Of a stretch of 64,000 bases of DNA, positions 36,701 to 51,352 are shown in pieces. The notes beneath the pieces are model-generated. The model saw only the letters and a list, made by a program, of their open reading frames with translations. It was not told where the DNA came from and searched no databases. Position 1 is the stretch's first letter. Each line of letters begins with the position of its first letter. The stretch lies in the NCBI RefSeq assembly GCF_028389875.1, contig NC_084702.1, positions 47,305,053-47,369,052 on the forward strand. The letters are read 5' to 3'. Position numbers and translations under genes: made by a program. The stretch is from Rhea pennata (lineage: Eukaryota; Chordata; Aves; Rheiformes; Rheidae).

Positions 36701-39700
36701 ATTACGACCTCCTCATCCATCCTAATCTCACCACTCTGACATTTTCCGGGTTTGCTAAAATAGAAATTACAGTCACCCAGCAAACCAGTTCGGTTGTCCT
36801 GCACAGCAAACGCTTGCACATCACCAAGGCTACCATCGAGGCTGGGGCCGGGGGCGCCCGCTCCGCACAAGAGGTGCGGGTTTTGGAGCACCTGCCCTTG
36901 GAGCAGGTGGCGCTCCTTGCCACTGAGCCGCTGCGGCCCGGGCACAGCTACACGGTCACCATCCACTACTCTGCAAATATCTCTGAATCTTTCCACGGCT
37001 TTTATAAAAGCACCTACAGAACCAAGGATGGAGAACTCAGGTAATCTGTTTGTAAATTTATAGATGTTACTACTGTGACATTAAAGGTAACCATGCAACA
37101 TAATTGCTTTTAGAATTTGTTGTCATTTACTTTCTGTTTTCTTTGAAATTGTGCTCTTTAAGGATCATATTCCATTTTAGAGACCAAGTTGCATCAAATT
37201 GTATTTGTAATCGGTTGTTTATCTTACAGAGACTCTTATCCTTTCATGGTAGTAATGAGATTCTTGATTTTGGCCTCAGCAGGTCACTGAGCACAGAACA
37301 GATTGCCTGTTATTCCACACTGCCCTGGGGACTTCGGTCAAGAAGTTTAATTTGGCCACCTTAGATCCCCACCACAGATAGAGAAACAGTAATTCTTTAC
37401 TTGACTTGCAAAAGTTTCTGGTAGTACTTGTAGTTATTTTGTAAATATGAAATTACTCTTTTTTCACATATCAGGGTGGTGAACATTGTGCGTATGAAGG
37501 TGTGAGACTAACAAGCTTTTTTTTTTTTTAATTATAGAATACTTGCATCAACACATTTTGAGCCGACAGCTGCACGAATGGCCTTCCCATGTTTTGATGA
37601 ACCAGCCTTCAAAGCTAGATTTTCGATTAAGATTAGGAGAGAACCAAATCACCTTGCGCTATCCAATATGCCAATTGTATGTGGATAATTTTAACACTGC
37701 AAGGTCACTAATCAATATGCAAAAGTAAAAGGAGGACTGAATATCTAGGAAATAGCTGTTCTGAGAATGTTGACCTAAACATTGCCCCAGTTCTGTTATT
37801 AGATTATGTAGTGTCATTTCTGGCAGTTTTGACAGCAAAGTTAAAAAGGAATGGAGGATGTAATGCATCATGTCAGGTCCTACTTCTTTGTTGGAGTTTG
37901 AGAAAATTCATCATAATGCAGGTTCCATAACCCTTATTTCATGCACAAACTTTTTTGCATCACTTAGATTTTAAGACTGAATGATGAAATTTATATGAAT
38001 CAATAGATAAACGGTCCATATGTATTAACATCAAATATATGCTCAGCAGCACCTTTTATTTAGAAAAGATAATTTGAATTTTAAAAAGACATATCTCAGA
38101 GTGAAGGTGCAGTATGTGTCATAGTTACAAATATTGCTTGCAATTCTAAATATATGTATATTATATGTAGTATGCATATATATGACATACGTAGGGTTAG
38201 CTATGTTTTATACATGTGATCTTACTTTGGCCATAATAGATTCTGGCCAACAATAACAAGTTCTTGTTATTCATTGTTTACCAAATAGTGTTTGTAAATG
38301 AGAGAACAAAAACCACAAAGTAATGTTCAGAACAAAACATTTGAAAGATGGTTTAAAAACTCAGTTCTTTCATAGAGAAATGGTTAAAATTGATGAATAA
38401 AGAGCAGATGCAAGTGTTACAATTCAATAGGGCTAAACATCTAAGTCTAAATTAATTACCCAAGGCTCTGTTTGTGTTCAAGAGGGAGAAAATAGAAGCC
38501 TCCAACAGATGATCCATTTAATCCTAAAATAAATTATCTAAGGTAGCTGAATTACTCTCTGAAAGAGTTCATTTCTGTCATTTTAATCAGGTAATGTTGT
38601 ATAAGATTAATTCTATCATTGTGCTAACAAACACTGAAGAAAATTGAAGCAGAAGCAATATTTCTGATTTTCTAATTTTAGCAGTGTATTGATAAAACTA
38701 CTCAGATGCATGGTTTTGTAAGGATGGAGGACTTCCTTCCAGTATATCTTTAAAATGTTCATAATGAAACTGAAAAGAAACACAACAACTATTGGTGCCA
38801 AAGTCATAATAAATAGTGCAGTTGAATGATGAACTGTATCCCGAATTTTCAGGTGAAAACTGTGAATATAGCTTCGTGGCTTGTTGAGGATCATTTTGAT
38901 ACAAGTGTCAAGATGAGTACTTACCTTGTGGCCTTTATTGTTTCGGATTTTAAATCTGTCAGCAAAATAACCAGTAATGGCATTAAGGTAATTCTGTCTC
39001 ATTTTCTATGAGGTTTTTGGTAATAAAGTCTGTATGAATATGTATGATTTATTTTTCAGTTAAATTATTTGCTTTATACTTCTTGAAGTTTTATAGGAAT
39101 GAAAGGAGAGAAAGGAATTGGTTTGGTAATTGGATGATTTGTTTGAATTATGAGTTTTATAGATTTCAAATGTTTTTGATAATGTTCTTGTTGTTTATAT
39201 ATTTGCATTTATTAGTAACATTGTTTTATGTCAGATTATTTAATCAAATGCAAAATAAATACGTTTTTCGTAAGGGAGAACCAGCAAAGAGATAATACTG
39301 TATCAGCTGAACAATTCTTTTAACGTTACAGGGAATGGAAATTTTTGAGGCCCTTGAAGGAGCATAATAGTTCTGATGGATAAGTTTTAAAAATCGTATT
39401 TCTAATTTTGATCATATTTTCTGAAAAAATTTGCATACTTTTGCAGTCTTTTGTAGGATAAATGTTAGATATTTATTCTGATGTCATTTTTTTATGATCA
39501 TTCAAGTAAATATGGGAAAGAATAAATTCCATAAGCTTTTGAGGCTGGTATTGAAATACTTCTTGCTTGTATCCTATAGATTTCTGTATACACAGTACCA
39601 GACAAGATCAACCAAGCTGATTATGCATTGGATGCAGCAGTTAAACTTTTAGACTTCTATGATGATTACTTTAGCATTCCATATCCTTTGCCTAAACAAG

Positions 39701-42700
39701 GTAAGTGTTAAATCATTTAATGTATTTAAGAACATTCTTAAGACTAGAAAGTAAAATTGCACAAAATTAATGATTTAGAATAATAAGACAGAGCCAAGGT
39801 TGGCTTTTAGACAAGAAGTTCATTTTTTGCTGGCTGCTTCATATAACTCCAGAATAGATTAAAATGTTCCACTGAGAACTGAAAAGTACTGAATCTCCTT
39901 ACAGAGCTTTTTAAAAAGTCTGTTTTGGCTATCATGTTATAGAAATACGTGTGATATGTATGCCTATGCAGGGGAGCCTTAGCAAATCACTGAAGTGGGA
40001 AGGGGTGAGCAAGTTCCTTATTGAGTGTAACAGTACTAATAGTATTTTCATGTATTTCTAGATTTAGTAGCTGTTCCTGATTTTCAGTCTGGTGCTATGG
40101 AAAATTGGGGATTGACCACATATCGAGAATCCGTGTTGTTGTATGACCCTAAAAAGTCCTCAGCCTCCTCTAAACTTTGGGTTACTATGGTAATAGCCCA
40201 TGAACTGGCTCATCAGGTGAGAATTAGGGGTAAAAATAAGAGACTAGAATGAGCAGGAAGAATGGTCAAGCTAGATGATTCCTGTGTGGGTTGGGAGATA
40301 CTTGAGCTATAAGCTGAAAATAGCTGCTTCATCTGTGAATCATGAAGACCCTTTCAAGCAAAGGAGTCCAGGCAGGCTTCCTAGAGGTGGAGGGCTGTAA
40401 ACTTAAGCATAAACATACTTAGTTCAGTAGTTCCAGCGCTCTGGGCTCTTTGCACCATTGTCAGCCCTTGAAATTAATTGCAGACCACAAAAATAAGTGC
40501 ATAAAAGTTTGGAAATGTTACTGTTTCATATGCAGCTCTCCTGCCAACCATGGATCGTTTACAGTGTTTCACGGAATGCTGGTGGAAGTGAAGGCTTTAG
40601 CCTCTTACCATTTAAATAGGAAATGAAATAGGAGGAAGCCAGACTAATCTGTATCACTAAAATAAATGTTTCTTAAAGATCAGTAACATTCTATAAATTC
40701 AGTTTCATACAGGTTAGTAGCAGCTTTTGTAACAAACTTTGTATTTTAATTTCAGAAGTGCTCACATCTATGAGGAATTCATTTTTTGTTTCAGTGGTTT
40801 GGCAACCTAGTTACTATGGAGTGGTGGAATGATCTCTGGTTAAATGAAGGGTTTGCGAAGTTTATGGAGTTTGTGTCGGTCAGCATTACCCACCCAGAAC
40901 TGCATGTTGTAAGCAGCAATTACTGTATTTTCTTTAACAACTGCCTTCTAAAATCAGTAATTTGTGGGGATACAGATCAGATAGGTTTTCCTATGAATTA
41001 CTTTTTAATTTCTCTTTAAAAAGATTATATTGTAAATATTTTCAGAAACCGATGATGAAAGTTAATGATTGCTGTGAATATTCTTTTTAAAAAAAGTATT
41101 CAGATCTGTGCAATTTTTTCAAATTGCTATAGCACTACAGTGGACTGATAATAGATAAATTCACCTTCCTCTTTTTTTTTTTCTTTGTTTCATGATTCAC
41201 TCTCATCTTAAAATGTGTATGTATCTTTTTGGAGTTATTTACTAGGTAGACTAAGCTAGTATAGAATACTATAGATAATTTGGCTGTCAATATTGCTGTT
41301 ACTTATTTTTTTATGCTCTAGAGTTAAAAAAAAAAAAAAAAAAAAAGGTATGTTTTGTTTTCTGTGCTTAATTTGAAGTTCATGTGGAAGAGCCTGAAAT
41401 GTGAAATCAGTGGTCACAAGCAAAATTTAATAGCAGTAATCATTTTTGCCTCCTATTAGGAAGATTATTTTTTAGGCAAATGCTTTGATGCCATGGAAGT
41501 GGATGCATTAAATTCATCACATCCTGTGTCGACTCCTGTGGAAGATCCAGCTCAAATTTTAGAAATGTTTGATGATGTTTCTTATGAAAAGGTAAAATAT
41601 ATAACTGCTGTTGCTTTCATGTGTACTCATTGTACTGTAAAATTGTATTGTATTGATTTCACCATAGACAGAGATAAAAGACGTCTCTGACACATGACAC
41701 AGAACATGAACTTCTTTTATGATTTGTGTAATTCTTTGCGCAAAACTCCTGGATGGAGATCGAATGGTGGTTTACTTTTCCATTTGTAAATGAAGTTGCT
41801 TTTATTCCCTCTGTCTGTTCTGTATCAATTTAGCATTAAACCATTGTTTAAGGTGCTAAAACCAAGCAGCATTTTTCATCGGAGCGTTGCATGGTATATT
41901 AACAGTACAGTACCTGCTCAGTACCAAAGTTCAAAAAATAACAACATAGTTAACTTAAACAGAAGTATTTTTGAGAATAATGATCATGAAAACCAAATTA
42001 CTGTTTCAATATATGCATTTAGATCTGATTATTCTTTAGTCAGAAAGCCATATAAAAGTGAACTGTTATGGATATTAGTAGCATGTAGAAATTTTTTTTG
42101 AAATAATTGTCTTGACAGCTATTTTTTTTAAACACTTTGACTGTTTTTTCAGGGATCTTGTATATTAAATATGCTGAGGGACTACATGACTGCTGATTTG
42201 TTTAAAGCTGGACTTGTGCAATATCTGCAGAAATACAGCTATCAGAATACAAAAAATGAAGATTTATGGAACAGTATGACAAAGGCAAGTATTTTTTTTA
42301 TGCTCATCTTTTCAAAGTTTGTAACTTCTCATGAGTAGTAATATTTCTGTTAATATATTACTGAAGACTGTGGCCAGTTCCCATGATATATATTTATGAA
42401 ATTAAGGAGACATGACCAAGAATATTTTTTCAGATTTGCCCTACTGTAGATACTGATGAAAACGAACTACAAGGTGATAACTTTTGCAGAAGAAACCAAC
42501 AGTCATCTTCAAGCGCAGTAAGCATCTGTCCTTTATGTTGTTATTATTTCCTGTTGCATTGATATATGCACCTTCTAAAAGCATTCTTTATTACTTCAGG
42601 ATGATTCTTGAGAGGGTATAGGTTTCTTCAGTTCTGCTGGAAATGTGATCTTTCTGAATTTGAACAGAAATCTTATCCCTGAGCCCAGGACTGACTGAAA

Positions 42701-45700
42701 AACAGTGCTTCTTAAAGTGCTGTGATAACTGTATGAAATTGTTCACAAGAAGACAAAATCTGAGACATCTTCATTTTCCATGTTCCAGCCTCCACTTACC
42801 TGTGTAAAGCTTACAAATACCCAGCAGCTCTTTTGAAGTTCTTACAAACTCATTTCTGTTTTGTTGTCAATATACTTCATCTTCCTGCTCTTCTTAGATC
42901 TTCTTTTTCCCTCACTAAAACACAGCACTGGAGCAAAAGAGACACTCTTGATGTGAGGGCAATGATGAACACTTGGACACTGCAGAAAGGTTTTCCCCTA
43001 GTAACCATCACAGTGAGAGGAAAGAATGTCCATCTGCAGCAGGAGCACTACATGAAGGGAGTGGATTCTTCTTCATCCACAAAGTAAGCAAAATAAGAAA
43101 TCGCAACAAGCAAGTTGGAATATTCTCCTTTGGCAGGTTTTGATATAGCATAAAAGCTTTTACTGTTGTTTCTTAAGGAATCCTCTGTGAGCTGATCAGT
43201 TGTGAGGCTTCCTCTGTGTAACTTGGGGTCAGCACCAGGTCTGCAGTAGATGTAGCTGGACTCTCAGAGCCCAGCTGAGGTACCAGTAGCTGCAAAGCTA
43301 TGGTGGCTGGATATGTAGTTGAGCTGAATAAACCTGCACTGGAGACATGTTGGGGGAACTAGGCTAGAAAATTCATGTTACTGCAGCTTCACTATTAATG
43401 GTCCCCCCAAGCAAACTAAAGTTAGCTAGATGTGTCTGGTTCTGCACTGAAATCAGAGATGCAAATGCATCTCATTGCTCTTATGCTGCAGACATGAGCA
43501 TTACTCAGCTGTTTGAACCAAGTTGAAGAAGCTTTTGTGAAGTTCTGTCATTAAACAAAGCACTTCTGTTTTGCAGCAGGTATTTATGGCACATTCCACT
43601 AACCTACATTACCAGTAAATCTGATACTGTTCAAAGATTTTTGATGACAACTAAAACAGGTAATTTCCTTTTACAGTGATTAATTTATTCAAAGTGTATT
43701 TGCAAGCCTTTGAGATCCGCAGAGTTTTTTGCAGAATGGGGAACTGGGACTGCTAGCTCAAGAGGAGCACTTTTTTTTTTTTTTTTGTCATCTGTATCTC
43801 AGTAACATCACTATAAGAATCTCTTAATATATTCAGAAAGCATGTTATTATTTTCTTTAAATCCCTGGAATGAGAGTAAGAATATTCTTGGCTATTACAT
43901 TACAATGTGTTTGAATTGCAAATAAAAAGAATTCTATTTTTGTCTGTAGATGTCCTCATCCTTCCAGAAGAGGTAGAATGGATTAAATTCAATGTCGGCA
44001 TGAATGGATATTACATTGTGCACTATGAAGATGATGGATGGGATCACCTGATTAACCTTTTGAAAGAGAACCATACAGTGATTAGCAGCAATGACAGAGC
44101 AAGTCTCATTAACAATGCCTTCCAGCTTGTGAGGTAAGGCCTTTTGTCCAAGTCTGAAAAAATACAATCTCTGCGTTTCTGAGTATGTATCACCGAAGCA
44201 GGAAACGTTGATGTATTCGTTGAATCTTTTAAGTACACTGAGAACATATTCTTTTCTCACTTCCAGCAACATAAACTCAGAATTTCTCTTTGATTGCAGT
44301 GGAGTTATCCAAGCCTAGTAAATGAAATAGACCCAGCTGACATAGTAGTATCACTATTTGGGCTCTTGCTTTTGAAAAGGGAGAGCGGGAGCAGGGTTCT
44401 CTGTGAAACATCATGTCTGGTATGTTAATTTAGTGCTTTTTAATTCTAACTTTTGAGCTCAATTTTCACAAGGAAGCAGTGCATAGAGAAGGACAGTGGT
44501 CCAAAACAATAAGCTGTTTATTGTAGGGGTGAGGTCTTTCACACAAAATTGTGAGACTTGTGAGAAAGGCTAAGAAATTCTTTGCAAGCTACAGCTTTCT
44601 TAAAAATGTGGTAACTTTTGACTCTGATGTCACACTGCTTGTCCTTAGCAGTTGAACAGCATCTCCATCTAAAGCTTGGTACACAAGGAATAATAGGTCC
44701 TGCACAAAGACAAGCTGTCTGTGCTGGTAGAAACCACTAGTGATTTCTCTCAGGACAAACTGACCTAGATTTGATTTTTTTTGAAATTTCCCTCTGGCAA
44801 TTTCTAGGAGTCCTGGGCCAGGAGCTATTGCATTAACCAGTGTGTGAAAACAACGAAAGATGGTCCCTGCCTCAGGGACCGTGCCTTACAGTGAAAGATG
44901 GCAGAATTGCAGCTGGGGTAGGGCTGCTCCACGGAGCTCCAGACAACAGACAGTTGTAACACAGGATAGTTGCCTAACTGTTCTGATGTGTTCTGTGGAC
45001 AATACAGCAAAGCAGACATTTAAATGGAGACCTGGGGGAGAGCACCAGTGTAGCTTTGGTTGCTTATGAGGAGCTTCCTCCTAAATGTGTGTGGGGGGAA
45101 GAGGGGAAACACAAGCATGCTTGCTTGGAAATCTAAAAGTGAGGGATGGAAGACAGCAGAAAAGACCAAAAGAGGGTCAGAAGTCAAAATTCTTAATATG
45201 AAATGATGGACAGAAGGCTGTGAAGATATTTGAAAAAGGAGGAAAAATAGGTCATGTTCTAAGAAAATAAGGTAGAAGAAGGACACCAAAGTGAAATGAT
45301 AGACTAGGATAATGTTTTTTTTCAGCTGGAAAGATTCTGGTGGTATTTGTCAGTTAGAAAAAAGTATTACAGTAATAAAGGTGTGGTGAGATTATGCCCA
45401 TGATTGATCTGAACTCTGTGGATGCATTAGAAAAGGTTGTGCCTTAGAGGTGTTTTGCAAACAATATGCAAGACTTGTGCATAGTCTGGCATAGAGAACT
45501 AAAGAGCTGACTGAATGAATTACTGGTCTGAGTTTCCAGAGTTCAGGAAAGAGGTTAATGGGAAGAGCTGGAAGATAATTAAAAGTGTATGAATTTGAAA
45601 TGTCTGTTCCCAAGGAGGTGCTAGCAGATTTTTGTTTAGACAGCAGAAGAAAGATCTTTTCTAGTTTAAAGAGAAAAGAGGTGACTGAAGGAAGATTGTT

Positions 45701-48700
45701 CAGCATGTTCAAGAATGTTAGAGATGAAAGGAAGAAGGGAGAATTAGAGATGATGCAAATTGAGTCAAGCATGGTTCATTTTAAAAGATCTGTGACTAAA
45801 ACATGCGTGTATTTGGAAGCAGAAGATAAAGGTGAAAAAGGACAAAATTAGAATTGTTTGCAGGGAGATAAAATAGATGGGAAAAGAAGTAGGATTTTTT
45901 TTCCAATGTATAAAAAAGAGTGAACGGAGAGAGTGAAATACATCCTCTTGCATTTTCTCCTTTCTTTTTGCCTGGGAAGAAGTCATCAAGATACAGCCTG
46001 CCAGAGGTAGAATAAAGTTTGAGAAGTGAGTCAAAGAGTGAAGAAGCAGTTTGGGTTGTAACTATGAGAATAAATGCAGGAGACTAAATGTCTACATTTC
46101 TAGCTAGAAAGATACTGCAGAGAAAGTTGAGTTCTTGCTTTGTAGAACACTTTGCAGATCAAAAGTACTAGTGAGTAGAGAGGGTGAGGCTATGCTAGGA
46201 GAACCTTGCAATAGGGGGAAAAAAAAAGAGATCTTTCTAAATCATTCCCTTATAGTGCATTTCTTTGTTCAAATTGATTTTTGTTTTTTGCTGCATCAGA
46301 CACATGGTTTCATGGCTTATGTAGTTTTCAGCCACATTTGACTTCTGAAAGCAAAGTTAAAAAGGATTTGGAAATGTTTAAGGCTTCCCCCTTTGTATAG
46401 TTTTCTGAAAATATTAAAGAGAAATAAATTTAACTATGACTTATTTATCTTATCTTTCTTAGAACAAAAAAACTGTCAATTTCCAAAGCTTTTGATCTAA
46501 CTTTGTACCTGAAACATGAAACACAAATCATGCCTGTATTCCAAGGTATGAATGAACTGATTCCCATATACAAGCTCATGGAGAGGAGGAATATGAATGA
46601 TACAGCAAATCAGTTAAAGGTAACATGTTAAGTACCTAGAACTCTCTGATTCTGCGTGTATCCTGTAAAACACACTTTAAAATACATTTTTATTATTACA
46701 CTATTTTTAGGAGTATATAGTCAATCTATTTAAAGACTTAATTGACAAGCAGTCTTGGAATGATGAAGGCTCAGTGTCTGAGAGAATGCTCAAGCACTCG
46801 CTGCTCCTGTTTGCATGTGTGCGTGGGTACCAGCCGTGTGTGGACAAGGCGCAGGAGTATTTTACAAAATGGCAGAAATCCAATGGAACTTTGAGGTCTG
46901 TATTGTAGCTAATACTGTCCTTTCCGATACTCTATTTAATGATACTACAGTTAATTTGCTGAATGAGCTAAATTTCAGTCTTTCTGCAATGTGAAATTAG
47001 TCTTTTCAGTTCTGTATCTCATGGGATTTAGCTTCCCAGTTCCTTCCCAGCTTGGCATATATTATATCCCCAAATTTAGCACATGCATCACGTGTTACTC
47101 CAAATTAGTTTACTAAAGATATTCTGGAAAGGGAAAACAACCCATAACTACATTCTTTCATTTATATGCCTGAAGATTGCCCTATACATGCTGTAAAAAT
47201 AGGTCAACTACTTCAACTACTGCTCATGAATTTCACCTAATCTTTGTTTCTGGTCATGACATAAGAACTCCCTAAGAACACTACAAAAACACTACAATAA
47301 GAGATTGTTCTGGGAAGGCCAGAGAAGACTGTATTAGTATCTGACTGGACTTGCTAGCAGGATATCCATGGAAGAAACACACAGAAATAATGATGAGTCT
47401 GGTATCTTTGGAAATCATTTGCAAGTCAGGAGCATTACTGAGATGCAAACTCTGATACTTAACATTGTTTCCCAGCAGCAGGGATCACTTGCTAATACCT
47501 GTAGTAGTCAGACCAGTATTTCTTAAGAAATAGTCTGTTATGCCAATTGACATGTGACAGTGACATAGTTATGTTTCTACATAAATACTTTTAAATATGC
47601 TCTTAAACATGATATGGGGAATAACTTGATACTCAATTTGTTGTAGCTTGCCAACAGATGTGAAGACAGCAGTGTATGCTGTTGGAGCACAAACATCTGA
47701 AGGCTGGGATTTCCTCTTAAGTAAATACAGGCTGCACTCATTCAACCTAGAAAAAGATGAAATAGAATTAGCTCTTAGCCTCAGCAGAAATAATGATAAA
47801 CTTCACTGGTAAGTAGTGTACCTCTTATGAACAGAAATATATTTGGAGAAAGATGCAAAGATTGAAATAAGAGTTAGAATTATTGAGAGTCTTGTTTTAC
47901 AGCTTTTGAGTTTCTGGATTTGTAAAATGCTTTACAGAATTAATAAGGGAAGAGAAAGTGGCCTCAGTGTTCCATTTCTGATTTTTGGTGCCAGGAGCTG
48001 AGCTCAGCATTTGCAGTAGCAAGCTCAGACAAAATGTAATAAAACAGCTATTCAGATACCTTACTACTGCCTGGCAGACACTTCTTTAAGTCTGTGTTTC
48101 CTTTGATTATAGGTATGTATGCTGTATATTTCTAACAATAATTTGAGTTGTCCTATTTTTAGAGAGAGATGGCCACCACTGAGGCTTTTAGGTGTTTTCT
48201 TCAAGCTTTGCATTCTGTAAACCTAATTCCTTCCATTAGCTGGGGGTTGGATGATGGCATGCTGATGTAGTCATGTTCAGATATCACTGGAGATTTACTT
48301 TAGCTGTTCTGTAATGATATTATCTATTATTTGCACTGTAATGCTATTTGGACACCTTAGTCATGAGCAGCACTTGCAGGCTTGAATTTGACAACAACAC
48401 TTAGTGTAGGACAAATGTGTCTTCAGGAAGTTTTAGAGGTTCATATTAATTTGGAAATCTTGAATAAGAGCAAAATATAGCATTGTTTTTATCCTTTATT
48501 TTTAGAAGGCAGCCCTACTAAGTAACTGTAACTGTGAACATAATAGAAGTGGTAGCGATGAATGTGCCAAGAAGTATATTGCAAAAAGTTGGAAGTAACA
48601 CAACTGAAATGATATGCCAGGAGGACCTTCAGACATGCAGACTCACAGTAGAGCAGAAAATACTAAGGGAATAGTCACTTGTCAGTTTTATCTACTGGTC

Positions 48701-51184
48701 TAAACAATTTCCACTTCTGTTATTAATTCTTAGGTTAATGGATCAAGGTCTGCATGGTGACATAATAAAAACACAGGATCTTCCACATATTATTCTATTT
48801 GTTGCCAGAAACCCATCTGGCTATCATCTAGCTTGGACATTTTTAAAGAAAAATTGGGAAGAACTTGTAGAAAAGTAAGGAACATAAAGTTGTTCTACCG
48901 CTCTCTCTACCCTATTTGTAATTTTGAACTTGTTTTCAACCAAATTATGCATTTTCTAAGTATACGTGATTCTTTTTGCCAGATTTGAACTTGGTTCACA
49001 TTCCATAGCAAACATTGTCACTGGAGTGACCAATCAGTATTCCACACGGTCGCAGCTCGTAGAGGTAAGCCATTCAGATCACTCGTTCTGGATTTTTTAG
49101 TTGTAGTTTAACTGAAACCAAACCATGGATTAAATTTTAACATCTTTCTTAAAGCATCATCAGTGATGAAGTATTAAGAGAATAGCTTGCCCTTTCCTTG
49201 GCAAAGATTCTAGCAGTGTTGGGTTGGATTACTTAGGGCGGAGAATTATGTCAGTGGCAAGGAGAAAGATGGCTTTTGTTCAAGCAATGGTCCTAAATAC
49301 AGAATACTACTGTGTGTCTGTCAGAGAGCTCATGTTATCTATACCTGCTTCTGTTAATATTTGCTACTCACTGCAAAGTGATGAGAAAAACATGCTGAAA
49401 ATGATTTTTAAAAAGTATTTCTACTAAGCATGGACAGAAGAGAAAAGATGAATGGCAGTGATAAATGTACCAGTGCTCTACATCATCTTCAACAGGCAAA
49501 ATTCTCACTCATATATGTTAATAATTTTGTCTGTCTGCTTTTTCCATAATTTGAAACTTCTCTGCCAGCACCAAAAAATTAAGACTGATTGGTGTGCTGA
49601 TTCAAAACCCTTCAAGGCCCTGACAATTTCTTTTCAGAAACTTCTCTCACTGTTGGCCTAAAATTTCCTAGTTTGGGGCATAAATAATGCAACAATATTA
49701 TTTAATATAGGGAGCAGTGCTTGCTTAGCTTGTATTTAGTTCCAAACATTCATTTTAAGTCTGAATGGACTCTTTCAGAGTATGTCAATAGTAGCATGTT
49801 GTCTAGTGTCACAGATGCAGGAACATTTCCGTTGAATGTGGCTGCATCTCCCTTGGGTATCTGTGGGACTTTAGGTATGACTCTGGACACAGATGCAGTC
49901 AGTATAAGGTTGAGAGAGAAAAATAATAATGAAAAATTAACATCCTTCTCTGTATCCTATTTGTGTATTTCTTTGTGCATGTATTTGTACATATTTTACT
50001 TTGTATCATACTCATCAAAGAAAATCCTCACAAAATTTATGTATCTAGTTTTATAATGTGGTGCAGTCATTGTGTCCTTTGAAAGTATCTGTATAGCATA
50101 ATATCAACTAATGCCTGAGATTAAATTCTCACAGTGAAACCTTGTGATTAAGAGCACCTCATGAAAAAAGTCAGGAAGGCAGTCTTTAGCTAATTTCAGC
50201 AGCTAAAGGGAATGGAGGGGACTCAAAGAGTGAAAAACAGTCTAAGGGTTTCCAGTGGCCGCATTCCCAAATACGTCAAGGAAGAGAGGACAGTTGCCTT
50301 CTAAACAGTGGGGTTTGATGGCGGTTATTGTTGGGTTTTTTTTTGAGTAGAAAACTAAAATGAGGCACAGACTTCCCATGTAGGAAAAACTTCAAATGAT
50401 TTACTATAAACACTTAGGTTACTGCTGTTTCATCCAAATGGACGGAACTTACAGTTCAGACAGGCAAACTTTGATACATCCTGATAAGCTTCTTCACAGA
50501 TTCAGCTGCAAGGAAGCAAGTCTTTCCCCCTGCTCACCTGTATCAGAAGGGAGTGCATGCCACGCCTCTCAGATCACAATTTGGGATGGTAATTAAACTA
50601 CTGGTGTCCTAGGAACTAGAGTGGCTGTGAACCAGAGCCAGCAATACACATTTTGTTGTATGAACTCCAGAATGAGACATTGCTTTCCCGGCAGTAGGTG
50701 ACATGGCTTAAATGATTGCAAGTGTTTGCTGAATGAGCAGGAGCCATACAGATCCCATATGCAGCATTACATCTATTGCAACTTTATTTTATTTTAAATC
50801 TAATTTTAAATGAAATCTTTTCTCTGCTTGTGAGATCCAGCCTTTAAGAGATCAGGGAAACTTTTAAGGGAACTCTTCTCAGGGCAGTTAAAAGAGGGGA
50901 CAGGAAGAACGGTCCTTCACTCACCCAAGCAAGTGAAGATTGGGTTCAAAATTAAAAAATTCTTCCTGGTCTTCCTGTGTATGAATTAACTCACACTGTC
51001 TTTTCATCAACTGTTCTTTCAACTTTTTATTCAACAGGTGAAAGAATTCTTCAGTTCTCTGGAGGAAAAAGGTTCACAGCTTCGTTGTGTCCAACAAGCT
51101 ATTGAAACCATTGAAGACAACATACAGTGGATGGATAGAAATTTTGAGAAACTCAAAACATGGCTGCAAAACAAAAAACTGTAA
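36529..51184 (+). CDS. ERAP1: Endoplasmic reticulum aminopeptidase 1, complete (18 coding exons)
   Basis: An M1 zinc aminopeptidase of the ER lumen that trims N-terminal residues from peptides bound for MHC class I. Exons: 36529-37040, 37538-37676, 38853-38987, 39580-39700, 40062-40216, 40795-40908, 41460-41591, 42153-42284, 42434-42517, 42926-43083, 43580-43659, 43950-44133, 46463-46619, 46711-46895, 47647-47808, 48734-48874, 48983-49064, 51038-51184. They join in frame to 2,820 nt, or 939 aa (human 941). An N-terminal hydrophobic signal sequence (about residues 1-30) is followed by the beta-sandwich domain. GAMEN is at 313-317, HELAH at 349-353, distal zinc Glu at 372, transition-state Tyr at 434, and domain IV helices follow. 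The start ATG has A at -3 and G at +4. All introns are GT-AG except the one after exon 8, which is GC-AG. No lesions seen. It is convergent with CAST. Confidence 0.96.
41326..41346 (+). repeat. Poly-A tract (21 A) in ERAP1 intron 6
   Basis: Uninterrupted run of 21 A, about 110 bp upstream of exon 7. It is a simple repeat. Confidence 0.9.
44134..46462 (+). other. ERAP1 intron 12, largest intron, purine-rich core
   Basis: This 2.3-kb intron is the longest in ERAP1. From about 45,080 to 46,240 the plus strand is strongly enriched in A and G (many GAAG, GGAAG and AGAGA strings). I recognise no transposon, exon or RNA gene in it. Open frames on both strands in this block follow from the skewed composition. 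Confidence 0.5.
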
Positions 51185-51346
51185 AACATTGTTTATGTTT
51201 GTCAAAAATAACTGAAAAGGCCCTGAAAACTCAGGGATGGAGAGAAAGCTGAATTTTATCTTTTTTTTTTTTCTTTAGAAGGAGCTCTAAAGCAGCTTAA
51301 TCATGCTGCTCAGTATTTTTATATTCCCAGTAAACCACAATACTGT

Positions 51347-51352
51347 AATAAA
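51347..51352 (+). terminator. ERAP1: ERAP1 polyadenylation signal AATAAA
   Basis: Canonical AATAAA 163 bp after the ERAP1 stop, followed within about 10-30 bp by GT/T-rich sequence. It is the first good signal and would give a short 3' UTR. Further candidates (AATAAA near 51,723, ATTAAA near 52,372) could give longer isoforms. Confidence 0.7.
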
